Assembly (NCBI GenBank): GCA_024274785.1
Contig: JAJSAM010000005.1
Span: forward strand, 1-64,000
DNA length: 64,000 bases
DNA from: Planctomycetota bacterium
GTDB taxonomy: Bacteria; Planctomycetota; JAJSAM01
Direction: 5' to 3'
The notes under the pieces are model-generated. The model ran no database searches, was not told the origin of the DNA, and saw nothing but the letters and a program-made list of their open reading frames with translations. Within the stretch, counting starts at the first letter, position 1. Each line of letters starts with the position of its first letter. The position numbers and the translations under genes are program-made. Shown here piece after piece: positions 1 through 7,479 of the stretch.

Positions 1-2
1 CG

Positions 3-1265
3 ATGGAGGCGCCGGTGGTGGTCCGGGCGCTGATCGTGGGTCTCGACGGAGTGATCTCCCGGCGAAGCATCCGTCTCGATCCCGGTGACCTCGGCATCGA
101 GCCTCCTCCGGCCGCGCCCCGCAAGGGCTGGACGACCCCGGAGCGGATCGAGTCCTTCGAACTGGAGCTTGCGGCGGGAAGGACAGAACGTTGGCTCGTC
201 CTTCCGGCTGAGAACCTCTCGACGACGACCGTCCGCATCCGACTGACCGCCACCCGCCGGGCCAGACTGATCCCGGCCCTGAAGCGCCTCGAGGAGCAGC
301 CTTCGGGCAGCACCGTTGCAAGCCTGGTTCCCCTCCTCCGGCTGGCGGCGGCGGCGGCGTTCGGGGAAGTGCGGCTCGACTCCCGGCCCGGCCGGCCGGC
401 CGATGTCGAATCGGCGAAACACCGCATTCTGGACCTGCTCCATGAGAGGCTCGAGGACGGCAGTTGGGGTCACTTCCCCGGGGATGCGCCGGATCCGCGA
501 TTGACGACGCTGGTCCTCCGGACGATCGCGGCCACGGGGCTTCGCGACATGGAACCCCGGGGCGATGAGGAACCCCCGGCGGAGACGCCGTCCGGGCCGA
601 ATGGGGACGGGCGGCGGCCAACCGCCCTCGATACCGCCCGGGAATGCCATGACCTGCTTGCCGAGGTTCCGATCGGGCCGGCCGGGGAGCCCCGGGAGAC
701 GCTGGTGCGCGTGCGGATCAACAACGCCATCGTCGGCACCACCCGCCTCCTGCTCGGCCGGCCCGATCGCGAATACGGATTCCTTTCGGTTCCATCCGCC
801 CTCCTCCGACCCGGGAACAACCTGCTGCAGATCGACACCTCCGGCCATCCCGGGGTGACCGCGACCGTCTCCATCGCCGGATCCCGGACGATACCACCTC
901 GTCGCAGCCCTCTTTCGTTGCAGCGGAGCTTCGAACCCGGCGGCCCGGTGGGGCGCGGGTCCCGCCTGAACGCGGAACTCGTCGTCACCTCCGTGGCTCC
1001 CCTCCGGCGCATCATGATCCGCTGCCCGATCCCGGCCGGTGCGCGACTCGCCGCCCGGCCGGACCTCCCCGCCGGAGTCAGTTTCGAGGAGGGGGCGGAA
1101 GGGATCGTCCTCTTCGTCCGGGAACTCACCGGGTCGCTTCACCTGACCCTGCCGCTGGTGGTGCTGGCCAGGGGAGCGTTCGACGTGGCGCCGGCGCGGG
1201 CCATGCTGATCGAAGACCCCGAGACCTGGGCTCAGTCGGAAGGCGATGCACTCCTCTTCCGCTGA
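3..1265 (+). CDS. alpha-2-macroglobulin family protein, C-terminal part (5' end outside window)
   Basis: This is the C-terminal 420 residues of a bacterial alpha-2-macroglobulin-like protein, a secreted or periplasmic protease trap. Residues about 145-180 (LEDGSWGHFPG followed by a helical stretch) resemble the thioester-domain helical barrel, where DGGWGW-type motifs are usual. Residues about 230-290 look like the beta-sandwich with an LRPGNNLLQI turn. The end (PAGARLAARP, then VLFVRELTG, ARAMLIEDPETWAQS) matches the family's receptor-binding-like terminal domain. The reading frame is open to the window edge, so the ATG at position 3 is probably internal. The gene converges on the Nudix gene with a 34-base overlap. 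Family assignment is by motif recall. Confidence 0.7.
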   Translation: MEAPVVVRALIVGLDGVISRRSIRLDPGDLGIEPPPAAPRKGWTTPERIESFELELAAGRTERWLVLPAENLSTTTVRIRLTATRRARLIPALKRLEEQPSGSTVASLVPLLRLAAAAAFGEVRLDSRPGRPADVESAKHRILDLLHERLEDGSWGHFPGDAPDPRLTTLVLRTIAATGLRDMEPRGDEEPPAETPSGPNGDGRRPTALDTARECHDLLAEVPIGPAGEPRETLVRVRINNAIVGTTRLLLGRPDREYGFLSVPSALLRPGNNLLQIDTSGHPGVTATVSIAGSRTIPPRRSPLSLQRSFEPGGPVGRGSRLNAELVVTSVAPLRRIMIRCPIPAGARLAARPDLPAGVSFEEGAEGIVLFVRELTGSLHLTLPLVVLARGAFDVAPARAMLIEDPETWAQSEGDALLFR

Positions 1266-1885
1266 AGAACGACCCGGATCCGCTCGATGAGAGCGGAGAG
1301 CATCATGGCCGTCGCGCCCCAGAGCGGCGGGCGTTCGACGCCGGGGAGATCGTAGAACGGCACCATGACCCTGCGCCCGCGGAACTCCTGCTCCTCCTCG
1401 CGGCGGCGCTCCGGGTCGAGGAGGTGGGCGAGCCGCGCCTCGATCACGCCGGCCACTTCCCGCGGATCGAGCCGATACTCCGGACGTCCTGGCGTAAAGC
1501 CGACGAACGGATGGACGAGGAACCCGCTCACCGGGATACGGAGCGGAGACATCTCCCCGAGCACATCCACCGCCGATGGCGGAATCCCCACCTCTTCCTC
1601 GGCCTCCCGGAGGGCGGTCGCCACCAGCGGCTCGCCGTTTTCCCGCGCCCCGCCGGGAAAAGAGATCTGGCTGCGGTGATGTTCCACCGTGTCCGTGCGA
1701 CGGGTGAGGACCAGCGTCAGGCCTCCTTCGCCCGGGTAGAGCAGGATCAGCACCGATCCGTCCCGGTAGCTCTCGGGATGGGAGAAGTCGAGCCGGTGGG
1801 TGTGGGCCATCTCGAGCCGCGCCGCGCAGTCGTCAAACGGGCTGACGGCGAGGGCATTTCGAATGTCGTCGAGTTCGATCTCCAT
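1232..1885 (-). CDS. Nudix hydrolase, CoA pyrophosphatase type
   Basis: A 217-residue Nudix protein. A complete Nudix box runs over residues about 78-100: GARENGE, seven residues, then REAEEEVGI, which supplies the metal-binding glutamates. The preceding SQISFPGG is typical of the NudL/YeaB group, which hydrolyses coenzyme A and acyl-CoA to 3',5'-ADP and phosphopantetheine. The C-terminal part has the VPFYDLPG...LWGATAMML pattern of that group (usually FPVYEYEGHRIWGATA). It is transcribed away from the PII-like gene, with 46 bases between the two starts. Its 3' end overlaps the A2M gene. Family is secure; CoA specificity is inferred from similarity. Confidence 0.87.
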   Translation of the reverse strand: MEIELDDIRNALAVSPFDDCAARLEMAHTHRLDFSHPESYRDGSVLILLYPGEGGLTLVLTRRTDTVEHHRSQISFPGGARENGEPLVATALREAEEEVGIPPSAVDVLGEMSPLRIPVSGFLVHPFVGFTPGRPEYRLDPREVAGVIEARLAHLLDPERRREEEQEFRGRRVMVPFYDLPGVERPPLWGATAMMLSALIERIRVVLQRKRSASPSD

Positions 1886-1931
1886 CCGGACATTCTACGA
1901 CCCCGAAAAGAGACTCCATTACGATGGCTTC

Positions 1932-2231
1932 GTGGACCGGATCATCGCCATCATCAAACCGTTTCGACTCGACGCCGTGCGCACGGCGCTGAAGGGGCTT
2001 CCCGTGCGGGCCCTGACGGTGGAGGAGGTCCGCGGGTACGGACGGCAGAAGGGACACCTCGAGCTCTACCGGGGCACGGAGTACTCGATCACCTTCCTCC
2101 CGAAACTGCGGCTCGAGCTGATCTGCCCGCCCGGAGACACGAACCGCGTGGTCGAGGCCATCCGCACCGGGGCCCGCACCGGGCGCATCGGCGACGGCAA
2201 GATCCTGGTGATGGAGGCGGAAGGGGGATGA
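1932..2231 (+). CDS. PII-like nitrogen regulatory protein, short C-terminus
   Basis: A 99-residue protein of the GlnB/GlnK family, trimeric sensors of 2-oxoglutarate and ATP/ADP. The N-terminal IIAIIKPFRLDAV strand, the full T-loop (RQKGHLELYRGTEY, keeping both tyrosines of the E. coli T-loop) and the Walker-like GDGKI are all present. The usual end (RVIRIRTGE), which contributes arginines to nucleotide binding, is missing. The protein stops after KILVMEAEGG, where normal PII proteins run to about 112 residues. The start chosen is the GTG giving VDRIIAI; longer in-frame starts would read through the Nudix promoter region. Its stop overlaps the yqeC start (ATGA), so the two are probably translationally coupled. 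Binding may be altered. Confidence 0.85.
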   Translation: MDRIIAIIKPFRLDAVRTALKGLPVRALTVEEVRGYGRQKGHLELYRGTEYSITFLPKLRLELICPPGDTNRVVEAIRTGARTGRIGDGKILVMEAEGG

Positions 2232-2917
2232 GCGGGAGCGGCAGGACCGAGGCGTTTGTCGGGCTGCACCGGGGCGATGTGGTGGCGTTCATCGGCGGCG
2301 GGGGCAAGTCGATGCTGATGGATTCCATCGCGCGCCGGCTGGTGAAGGACGGGCGAAAGGTCCTCCTGGCCGCGACGCGATCCTGGCGCCTGCCGGAATC
2401 GGGCGGCCCCACCGTGTTTCTCACCGGAGAGCAGTCCCTCGGAAACCTGGCGCCGATCCTCGGGGAGCACGGAGTGGTCGCCCTCACACCGGAGCGCGCG
2501 CCGGACGGAACCCTCCTCGGATACGCTCCCGGTGCGCTCAAGATCTTCGCCCCCATGGCGGATTACCTGTTCGTGGAGGCGGAGGACGCCAAAGCCGAGA
2601 GCCTCCCCGCGCCTACCCTGAAGCGCCCGATTCCCAAGGGCACGAAGGTTCTCGTGATGGTGGCCGGGATCGACGCCCTCGGCCCGGACCTCGACACCGG
2701 CGCTTTCGCTGAACGCCTGACCGCTCCCGGAGGTCTCCTGCGTTGCCGCCCCGGCATCGACCGCCGGATCCTGATGCTCAACAAGACCGATCAGAAGTCC
2801 ATGCGCAGTGACGCCGCCCACGTGGCCGTCAGGGCCCTGGACCTGCTGGACCCGGAGATCCCACGACCGAAGGTGGTTCTGACGAGCGTGCGCGACTACC
2901 TGCGCCCGCTGGCCTGA
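2228..2917 (+). CDS. yqeC: YqeC family molybdenum hydroxylase accessory protein
   Basis: A 229-residue protein with an N-terminal P-loop FIGGGGKSMLM (residues about 18-30), the hallmark of YqeC. This family sits with XdhC and selenium-dependent or other molybdenum hydroxylases and is thought to help cofactor maturation. The segment AATRSWRLPE corresponds to the usual TTTHI..P region after the first strand. The ATG overlaps the stop of the PII-like gene by four bases. xdhC follows after 188 bases that contain an intergenic repeat. No hydroxylase subunit is in the window, so the target enzyme is unknown. Confidence 0.8.
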   Translation: MSGSGRTEAFVGLHRGDVVAFIGGGGKSMLMDSIARRLVKDGRKVLLAATRSWRLPESGGPTVFLTGEQSLGNLAPILGEHGVVALTPERAPDGTLLGYAPGALKIFAPMADYLFVEAEDAKAESLPAPTLKRPIPKGTKVLVMVAGIDALGPDLDTGAFAERLTAPGGLLRCRPGIDRRILMLNKTDQKSMRSDAAHVAVRALDLLDPEIPRPKVVLTSVRDYLRPLA

Positions 2918-2980
2918 CGAGCGCCCCTTCGGACCCGGTGGAAGGTAACGCATCCCCGGTCGTGTTGTAGAGTGATGGTG

Positions 2981-3088
2981 CGGCCCTGCCGCAATGGGGG
3001 GGCGACCGACCTGTCGACCGTGCCGGCGGTTCGGGAGCGTCACGAAGAATCTGCGAGTGCTGCGAAGATTTCCAGCGTCAGTACTGCG
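2981..3088 (-). repeat. intergenic repeat family R1, copy 1 (reverse orientation)
   Basis: Read on the minus strand this segment matches the repeats at 12909-13003 and 48892-49000. Shared landmarks in order are GTACTGACG, an AATCT-N13-AGATT inverted repeat, TTCGTGACG, CCGCCGGCACGGTCG and a CCATTGCGGC-AGG-GCCGCA hairpin. It lies between yqeC and xdhC, ending 17 bases before the xdhC start, so its hairpins would be in the xdhC leader if the genes are cotranscribed. Alignment was done by eye. Confidence 0.75.
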
Positions 3089-3105
3089 GAAACACGGGAC
3101 CGACC

Positions 3106-3963
3106 ATGGATATCTTCGACCACATCGCGGGCATTCGCGCACGGGGGGAACCGGCGGCGCTGGCCACCATCGTCCGGGTGAAAGGCTCGAGCCCCGGCAA
3201 GGAAGCCATGAAGATGCTGGTCAGGGCCGATGGCAGCTTCGTCGGCTCGGTGGGCGGCGGCTGCATGGAGGCCGAGGTCTGGGCCGCGGCGAAAGAGGTC
3301 ATGCAAACGGAGAAGGCCCGCCTGCTCGAGTTCAGCCTGACCGAGGATCACATGGGCGACGGCGGGCTGCTTTGCGGCGGCCGCGTGGAGGTGTTCGTGG
3401 AACCGTTGACCGTACCGGTGCTCGTCCTCTGCGGCGGCGGACACGTGAGCAAGGCGGTGGCGGCGATCGCCGACCTGGCCGGGTTCCGCGTCACCGTGGT
3501 CGACGACCGCGACGCTTTCAGCAACCCGGAGCGCTTCCCCATGGCCGCCGAATGCAAGTCCGGCCCCTGGGAAGACGCCCTCGGAGAGATCGAGACGGGG
3601 GCCAACACGTACGTCGTCATCGTCACGCGCGGCCACGCCATGGACGGCGCCTGCCTGAAGTGGGCCCTGGACACAGAGACCCGCTACATCGGCATGATCG
3701 GATCCCGCCGGAAGATCCGCGCGATCTACGATGGCTGCCGCGAGTCCGGCATCACCGACGAGGCCCTGCGAAAAGTCCACGCCCCGGTCGGCCTTTCCAT
3801 CGGCGCGACCACCTCGGAGGAGATCGCGGTGGCCATCGTCGCCGAAATGGTGGGCATCCGCCGCGGCGCCCTCCCGGGAGAAGCCCGCCCCACCTCCGAG
3901 CTGGCGAAGAAGGTGATCTTCGGGGAGGGAGAGCGACCCGGTGGGCCGGCTCTGGGAATCTGA
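3106..3963 (+). CDS. xdhC: XdhC/CoxI family molybdenum cofactor insertion protein
   Basis: A 285-residue XdhC-like protein. The N-terminal XdhC/CoxI domain shows TIVRVKGSSPGKEAMKMLV and GSVGGGCMEAEV, the conserved pocket of the family. A C-terminal Rossmann domain begins at LVLCGGGHVSKAVA (about residue 105) and contains TRGHAMDG and YIGMIGSRRK, all typical. Family members bind molybdenum cofactor, aid its sulfuration and deliver it to xanthine dehydrogenase-like enzymes. The pairing with yqeC supports the role. The client hydroxylase is not in this window. Confidence 0.92.
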   Translation: MDIFDHIAGIRARGEPAALATIVRVKGSSPGKEAMKMLVRADGSFVGSVGGGCMEAEVWAAAKEVMQTEKARLLEFSLTEDHMGDGGLLCGGRVEVFVEPLTVPVLVLCGGGHVSKAVAAIADLAGFRVTVVDDRDAFSNPERFPMAAECKSGPWEDALGEIETGANTYVVIVTRGHAMDGACLKWALDTETRYIGMIGSRRKIRAIYDGCRESGITDEALRKVHAPVGLSIGATTSEEIAVAIVAEMVGIRRGALPGEARPTSELAKKVIFGEGERPGGPALGI

Positions 3964-4028
3964 GAATCAGCCGCTACAATGCCTGTCCTGGCCCGGGGGC
4001 GGGCCGTGCTCACAGGAGGGAATGAAAA

Positions 4029-4424
4029 ATGGATGGATCCCTGATGCTTCTCGCTGAGAGCGAGGGTCTCATCGCCGGACTGTTCGGGCTGATCTTCACG
4101 CTGCTCTGGATCGGGCTCGTGGTCGCACTCATCGCCGGCATGTGGAAGGTTTTCGAGAAGGCCGGCAAGCCCGGTTGGGCAGCGATCGTTCCGATCTACA
4201 ACGCCATCGTGATTCTCGAGATCGTCGGCCGTCCGACCTGGTGGATCCTGCTGATGTTCATCCCGTGCCTCAGCATCATCTTCTCGATCATCGTGATGAT
4301 CGATCTGGCCAAGAGCTTCGGCAAGGATGCGCTCTTCGGCATCGGCCTGATCTTCCTCTCGTTCATTTTCATCCCGATCCTGGGCTTCGGCAGTGCCAGG
4401 TACGAGGGTCCGGCCGCCTCCTGA
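4029..4424 (+). CDS. small four-helix membrane protein, DUF5684-like
   Basis: A 131-residue membrane protein with an N-terminal hydrophobic segment (about residues 12-38), then a conserved KAGKPGWAAIVPIYN loop and two or three further membrane segments. The KPGWAAIVPIYN...W..L..IP pattern is characteristic of DUF5684 proteins, some annotated as signal-peptidase-associated, with no proven function. The ATG at 4029 has AGGAGG nine bases upstream; an ATG at 4022 is out of frame. Two hairpins follow the stop codon. Confidence 0.75.
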   Translation: MDGSLMLLAESEGLIAGLFGLIFTLLWIGLVVALIAGMWKVFEKAGKPGWAAIVPIYNAIVILEIVGRPTWWILLMFIPCLSIIFSIIVMIDLAKSFGKDALFGIGLIFLSFIFIPILGFGSARYEGPAAS

Positions 4425-4448
4425 TCCAGCCGCATGGGACCGTCAGCG

Positions 4449-4484
4449 CGCCCGGTTCGGCATCGCTCTGCGCCGAACCGGGCG
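4449..4484 (+). terminator. strong hairpin after the DUF5684-like gene
   Basis: A perfect 13-base-pair stem (CGCCCGGTTCGGC with GCCGAACCGGGCG) with a 10-base loop, 25 bases after the stop codon. There is no T-tract, as is common in GC-rich genomes. Probably a terminator or mRNA 3' stabiliser. Confidence 0.65.
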
Positions 4485-4507
4485 CCGGACGCGTGATTCC
4501 GCCGGTT

Positions 4508-4528
4508 GACCGCTTCCCGAAAGCGGTC
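4508..4528 (+). terminator. second hairpin between DUF5684-like and TPR genes
   Basis: A perfect 8-base-pair stem, GACCGCTT-CCCGA-AAGCGGTC, 24 bases after the stronger hairpin. Either a second terminator or part of the leader of the downstream TPR gene. Confidence 0.4.
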
Positions 4529-4682
4529 AGGCTGTACCTGTCTGCCCGTCCCCATCCGTCCCGGCGGAGCCTCCGGCTACGCCAAATGAAATTGACCGCG
4601 TTCCCGGACCCGCTAGGATGGGATTCCTCATCCCGGCTGCACTGCGCCCGGAGATTGACCTCGCCCTGATTGGAGTGGTAAC

Positions 4683-5846
4683 ATGAAGCACGCGAAGCTC
4701 GGATTCCTCGCCGCCCTGATTCTGGCCGTCCTGGTCGCTCCAGCCCTGGCGGGCGACTGCATCAAGCTCAAGAACGGCAAGTGGCACCAGCCCGGACCGA
4801 AAGAGGGCCAACCCGTTCCGACCCGCGAGGATTACGACAATTCTCCCTACGTGGTGACGTCGGAGAACTACGACCAGATCACCTTCACGATGAAGCTCCC
4901 GAACGGGAAGACCACCAGGCAGAGTCTTCCCGCCGCGAAGATCGACACGATCTTCTACTGGCCCCAGCCGCCCGCGTTCGCCGGAGCCGCCAACCTCATG
5001 AACGGTGGCGACTACGCGGCGGCCATCGTGAAGTTCACGGCGGTGGCCGGTGATCGCAGCCAGCGGTCCTGGGCCCGGTTGTATTCGCTGATGAACATCG
5101 CCTCGATGCACGAAGTGGAAGCCAACCACGATGGCGCCATCCAGGCCTGGGAACGACTCACCAGGGAGTTAAGCAAGTCCCGCTACGTGCCGAAGGCCTT
5201 CATCCAGATGGGGCTGAACTACCTCGGCAAGGGCGACGTGAACTCGGCGAAGAGATCCTTCGGCCGGCTGGCCCGCCTGTCGGGGCTCCCGGCCGGCCAG
5301 AAGATGCTCGGCCAGTACTACCTGATCTTCATCAAGCAGAAGCAGGGCGAGGCGACGAGGGACCAGGGCATGCTCCGGCAGGCCCTCGGCGAGTACAAGA
5401 CTCTCCTCGGCAAGACGGAGGGCAATGCGGAGATGCGCGACGTCGCGATCCTCTCTCGCCTCGGCATCGGCTCCTGCCTGGTTCTCCTCGGCCAGTTCGA
5501 CGAGGCCCTCTCGTTCTTCCAGAAGATCGCGGACACCGCAAAGGATCCGGCGGTGCTGGCCGGCGCCTTCAACGGTCTCGGCGAGTGCTACTTCAAGAAG
5601 AACCAGTGGAAGAATGCGCTGCTTTCGTTCCTCCGCGTCGAGATCCTCTATGACGGAGACGCCGAGCAGACCGCCCGGGCGCTCTTCTACTCCGGCAAGT
5701 GCTTCGAGTTCATGGGAGGCGCAGGCGTCGGTAAGGACAGCAAGCTGCGCGCAAAGGCGCAGTACGGCAAGTGCGCAAGCCGCTTCCCCGGAACGAACTG
5801 GGCCAGGGACTCCCGGGAGGCAAGCGCCGCCATCCGTGGAAAATGA
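4683..5846 (+). CDS. secreted TPR-repeat protein
   Basis: A 387-residue protein with a clear signal peptide (hydrophobic residues 7-22, cleavage after ALA before GDC). A short beta-rich region follows (residues 25-95), then helical TPR-like repeats, for example FIQMGLNYLGKGDVNSAKRSF, GSCLVLLGQFDEALSFF and GLGECYFKKNQWKNALLSF. It would act outside the cytoplasmic membrane. The stop overlaps the start of the acyltransferase gene (ATGA), suggesting cotranslation. No specific function recognised. Confidence 0.8.
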   Translation: MKHAKLGFLAALILAVLVAPALAGDCIKLKNGKWHQPGPKEGQPVPTREDYDNSPYVVTSENYDQITFTMKLPNGKTTRQSLPAAKIDTIFYWPQPPAFAGAANLMNGGDYAAAIVKFTAVAGDRSQRSWARLYSLMNIASMHEVEANHDGAIQAWERLTRELSKSRYVPKAFIQMGLNYLGKGDVNSAKRSFGRLARLSGLPAGQKMLGQYYLIFIKQKQGEATRDQGMLRQALGEYKTLLGKTEGNAEMRDVAILSRLGIGSCLVLLGQFDEALSFFQKIADTAKDPAVLAGAFNGLGECYFKKNQWKNALLSFLRVEILYDGDAEQTARALFYSGKCFEFMGGAGVGKDSKLRAKAQYGKCASRFPGTNWARDSREASAAIRGK

Positions 5847-6466
5847 GCCTGATCGCCGGCAAGGTCGCGCGCCCGCTCATCTTCCCGATCGTCAATGCCC
5901 TGACCCGGATCTTCTTCCAACTGGAGGTCCGGGGTTCGGGCCATATCCCGCGTAGCGGCCCCGCGGTCCTCATTGCCAACCACGAGGGGTATCTCGATCC
6001 CATCTTTCTGCAGATGGGGACCGTGCGGACAGTTCGCTACATGATGTCGTCGGCCTTCTACGACTTCAAGCCCACCCAGCCGATCTTCAGGCTCTGCGAG
6101 GCGATCCGGGTCTCCGACGACGGCCCCAACCGCGACTCGCTCCGGACCGCGCTCACAGTGCTGAAGGAAGGCGGACTGATCGGGATCTTCCCGGAGGGGC
6201 GCCTGACCCGGGACGGCAAGGTCGGGCCGGTGCTGCCGGGCGCGGCATTCCTTGCGGCCAGGGGAAAGGCACCGGTCGTGCCGGCACGCATCGACGGCTC
6301 GTTCGAAGTGCTGCCGAGGGGCAGGAGAGTCCCCCGCCAGGCCCGGATCACCGTCTCCTTCGGCCCCCCGGTCACGATCGAATCGGCACGCGGGGAAGCG
6401 CCGGCCCGCGGGATCCTCGAAGCGATGTCGGCGGTGGGCGTCCGGCCGGGCGCAGAGGCGGGGTAG
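5843..6466 (+). CDS. plsC: lysophospholipid (1-acyl-glycerol-3-phosphate) acyltransferase
   Basis: A 207-residue PlsC-family acyltransferase. Motif I NHEGYLD (the NHx4D catalytic pair) is near residue 48 and the substrate-binding motif FPEGRLTRDG near residue 118. The late PVVPARIDG strand is also conserved. The N-terminus has a membrane-associating hydrophobic segment. It would transfer a second acyl chain onto lysophosphatidate at the inner membrane. The ATG was chosen because it overlaps the stop of the TPR gene by four bases; upstream in-frame starts lie inside that gene. The acyl acceptor is not certain. Confidence 0.87.
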   Translation: MSLIAGKVARPLIFPIVNALTRIFFQLEVRGSGHIPRSGPAVLIANHEGYLDPIFLQMGTVRTVRYMMSSAFYDFKPTQPIFRLCEAIRVSDDGPNRDSLRTALTVLKEGGLIGIFPEGRLTRDGKVGPVLPGAAFLAARGKAPVVPARIDGSFEVLPRGRRVPRQARITVSFGPPVTIESARGEAPARGILEAMSAVGVRPGAEAG

Positions 6467-6470
6467 GGGC

Positions 6471-6513
6471 CGCGCTCGACCCTCCGATGAGGTTTCTACA
6501 CTCAACCGGAGTC
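6471..6513. repeat. partial copies of intergenic repeat modules
   Basis: CGCGCTCGACCCTCCGATGAGG resembles the right half of the module at 29187-29201 and 37511-37522. It is followed by CTACACTCAACCGGAGT, which resembles 36697-36715 (TTCGACACTCAACCGCAGT). The segment fills the space between two convergent genes. Short, by-eye matches. Confidence 0.45.
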
Positions 6514-6535
6514 GCCCTGATACTCCTGATGCGGG

Positions 6536-7375
6536 TCAGTCCGGGAGCGACTCGTAGATCTTCCGGCCACGCCGGCGCGAGCGAACGATCGCGGCAATGG
6601 CCAGCACCGCCGCCACGAAGAGCAGAAACGGAAGGAACGCGCCGCCGAGGATCACCAGCCAGAGCGGACGCCCGGCCAGGCTCTTCTTCCACCGGGCGGT
6701 GATCTGTCCAAAATCCCCCGACAGCTCGAATTCGATGGCCTGCATGAGCGATCCCTGCTTCTCGATCGCGTTGAGCAGCCGGGTCAGGCCGTACTGTTCG
6801 ATCAGGAAGGCGACCATGCTCTCCCCCTGCGCGTAGGCCAGAATCGCACGGTTCTCCTCCCGCGGAAACCCCTTCGCGATCTCGTTGAACGGGATGAGCC
6901 GCCCCGTCGCCGCCGCGGCGTACAGACGGTCGAGATCAGTGCGGATCAGCCTTCCTCCCACGACCTGGGCCAGCCCTTCCTCGAACCACTGCGGAACCTC
7001 AGCGCCGTTCAGGCGTTCCGGGAGGATCAGGTGCACCAGCTCGTGCCGAAGGGTCGAGGAGAGGCCCGAACCGCGCTCGGGGTGAATGGACCCCAGTCGA
7101 ACGACGAGCGTGGAACTCGAAGGCATGGCGATCGCGGCCACCCAGCCCGGTCGGCGGCCGGCCAGCTCCTCGAACTCCCGGTCGTTTCCGGCGAGTTGCA
7201 CCAGGATCGCGCGACGACTCTCCCGCCCCAGTCTATCTTCCACCCGGGAGATCAGGCCGGGCATGTGCTCTTCGAGCCAGGCTCTCTGCTTCTCGGGGCC
7301 CTCCACGCGGACCGTGGCTGCGCAGAGAAGCGGGAGCAGCAGCAGGGGGAGGATGGCACGGATCACGAAGGACAT
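6536..7375 (-). CDS. peptidase MA-like membrane metalloprotease
   Basis: A 279-residue protein with an N-terminal signal peptide (residues 3-20) and a C-terminal membrane anchor (about 240-265) followed by a basic tail. The middle carries a gluzincin-type zinc site: HELVH at about residue 113 and a downstream glutamate in VPQWFEEGLAQ. This arrangement is typical of the peptidase_MA_2 group of bacterial proteins. The catalytic domain should lie outside the cytoplasm. It is divergent from the FHA gene at 7480. Substrate unknown. Confidence 0.78.
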   Translation of the reverse strand: MSFVIRAILPLLLLPLLCAATVRVEGPEKQRAWLEEHMPGLISRVEDRLGRESRRAILVQLAGNDREFEELAGRRPGWVAAIAMPSSSTLVVRLGSIHPERGSGLSSTLRHELVHLILPERLNGAEVPQWFEEGLAQVVGGRLIRTDLDRLYAAAATGRLIPFNEIAKGFPREENRAILAYAQGESMVAFLIEQYGLTRLLNAIEKQGSLMQAIEFELSGDFGQITARWKKSLAGRPLWLVILGGAFLPFLLFVAAVLAIAAIVRSRRRGRKIYESLPD

Positions 7376-7479
7376 CGTAACCGGAAGCCGATTTATGCGT
7401 TCAAAGCGGAGGTAGATGCCGATGAGATTGTTGAAGCCGTAGCGATGCGCACGAACCCGAAGGGACTAGAATCAGGAAC

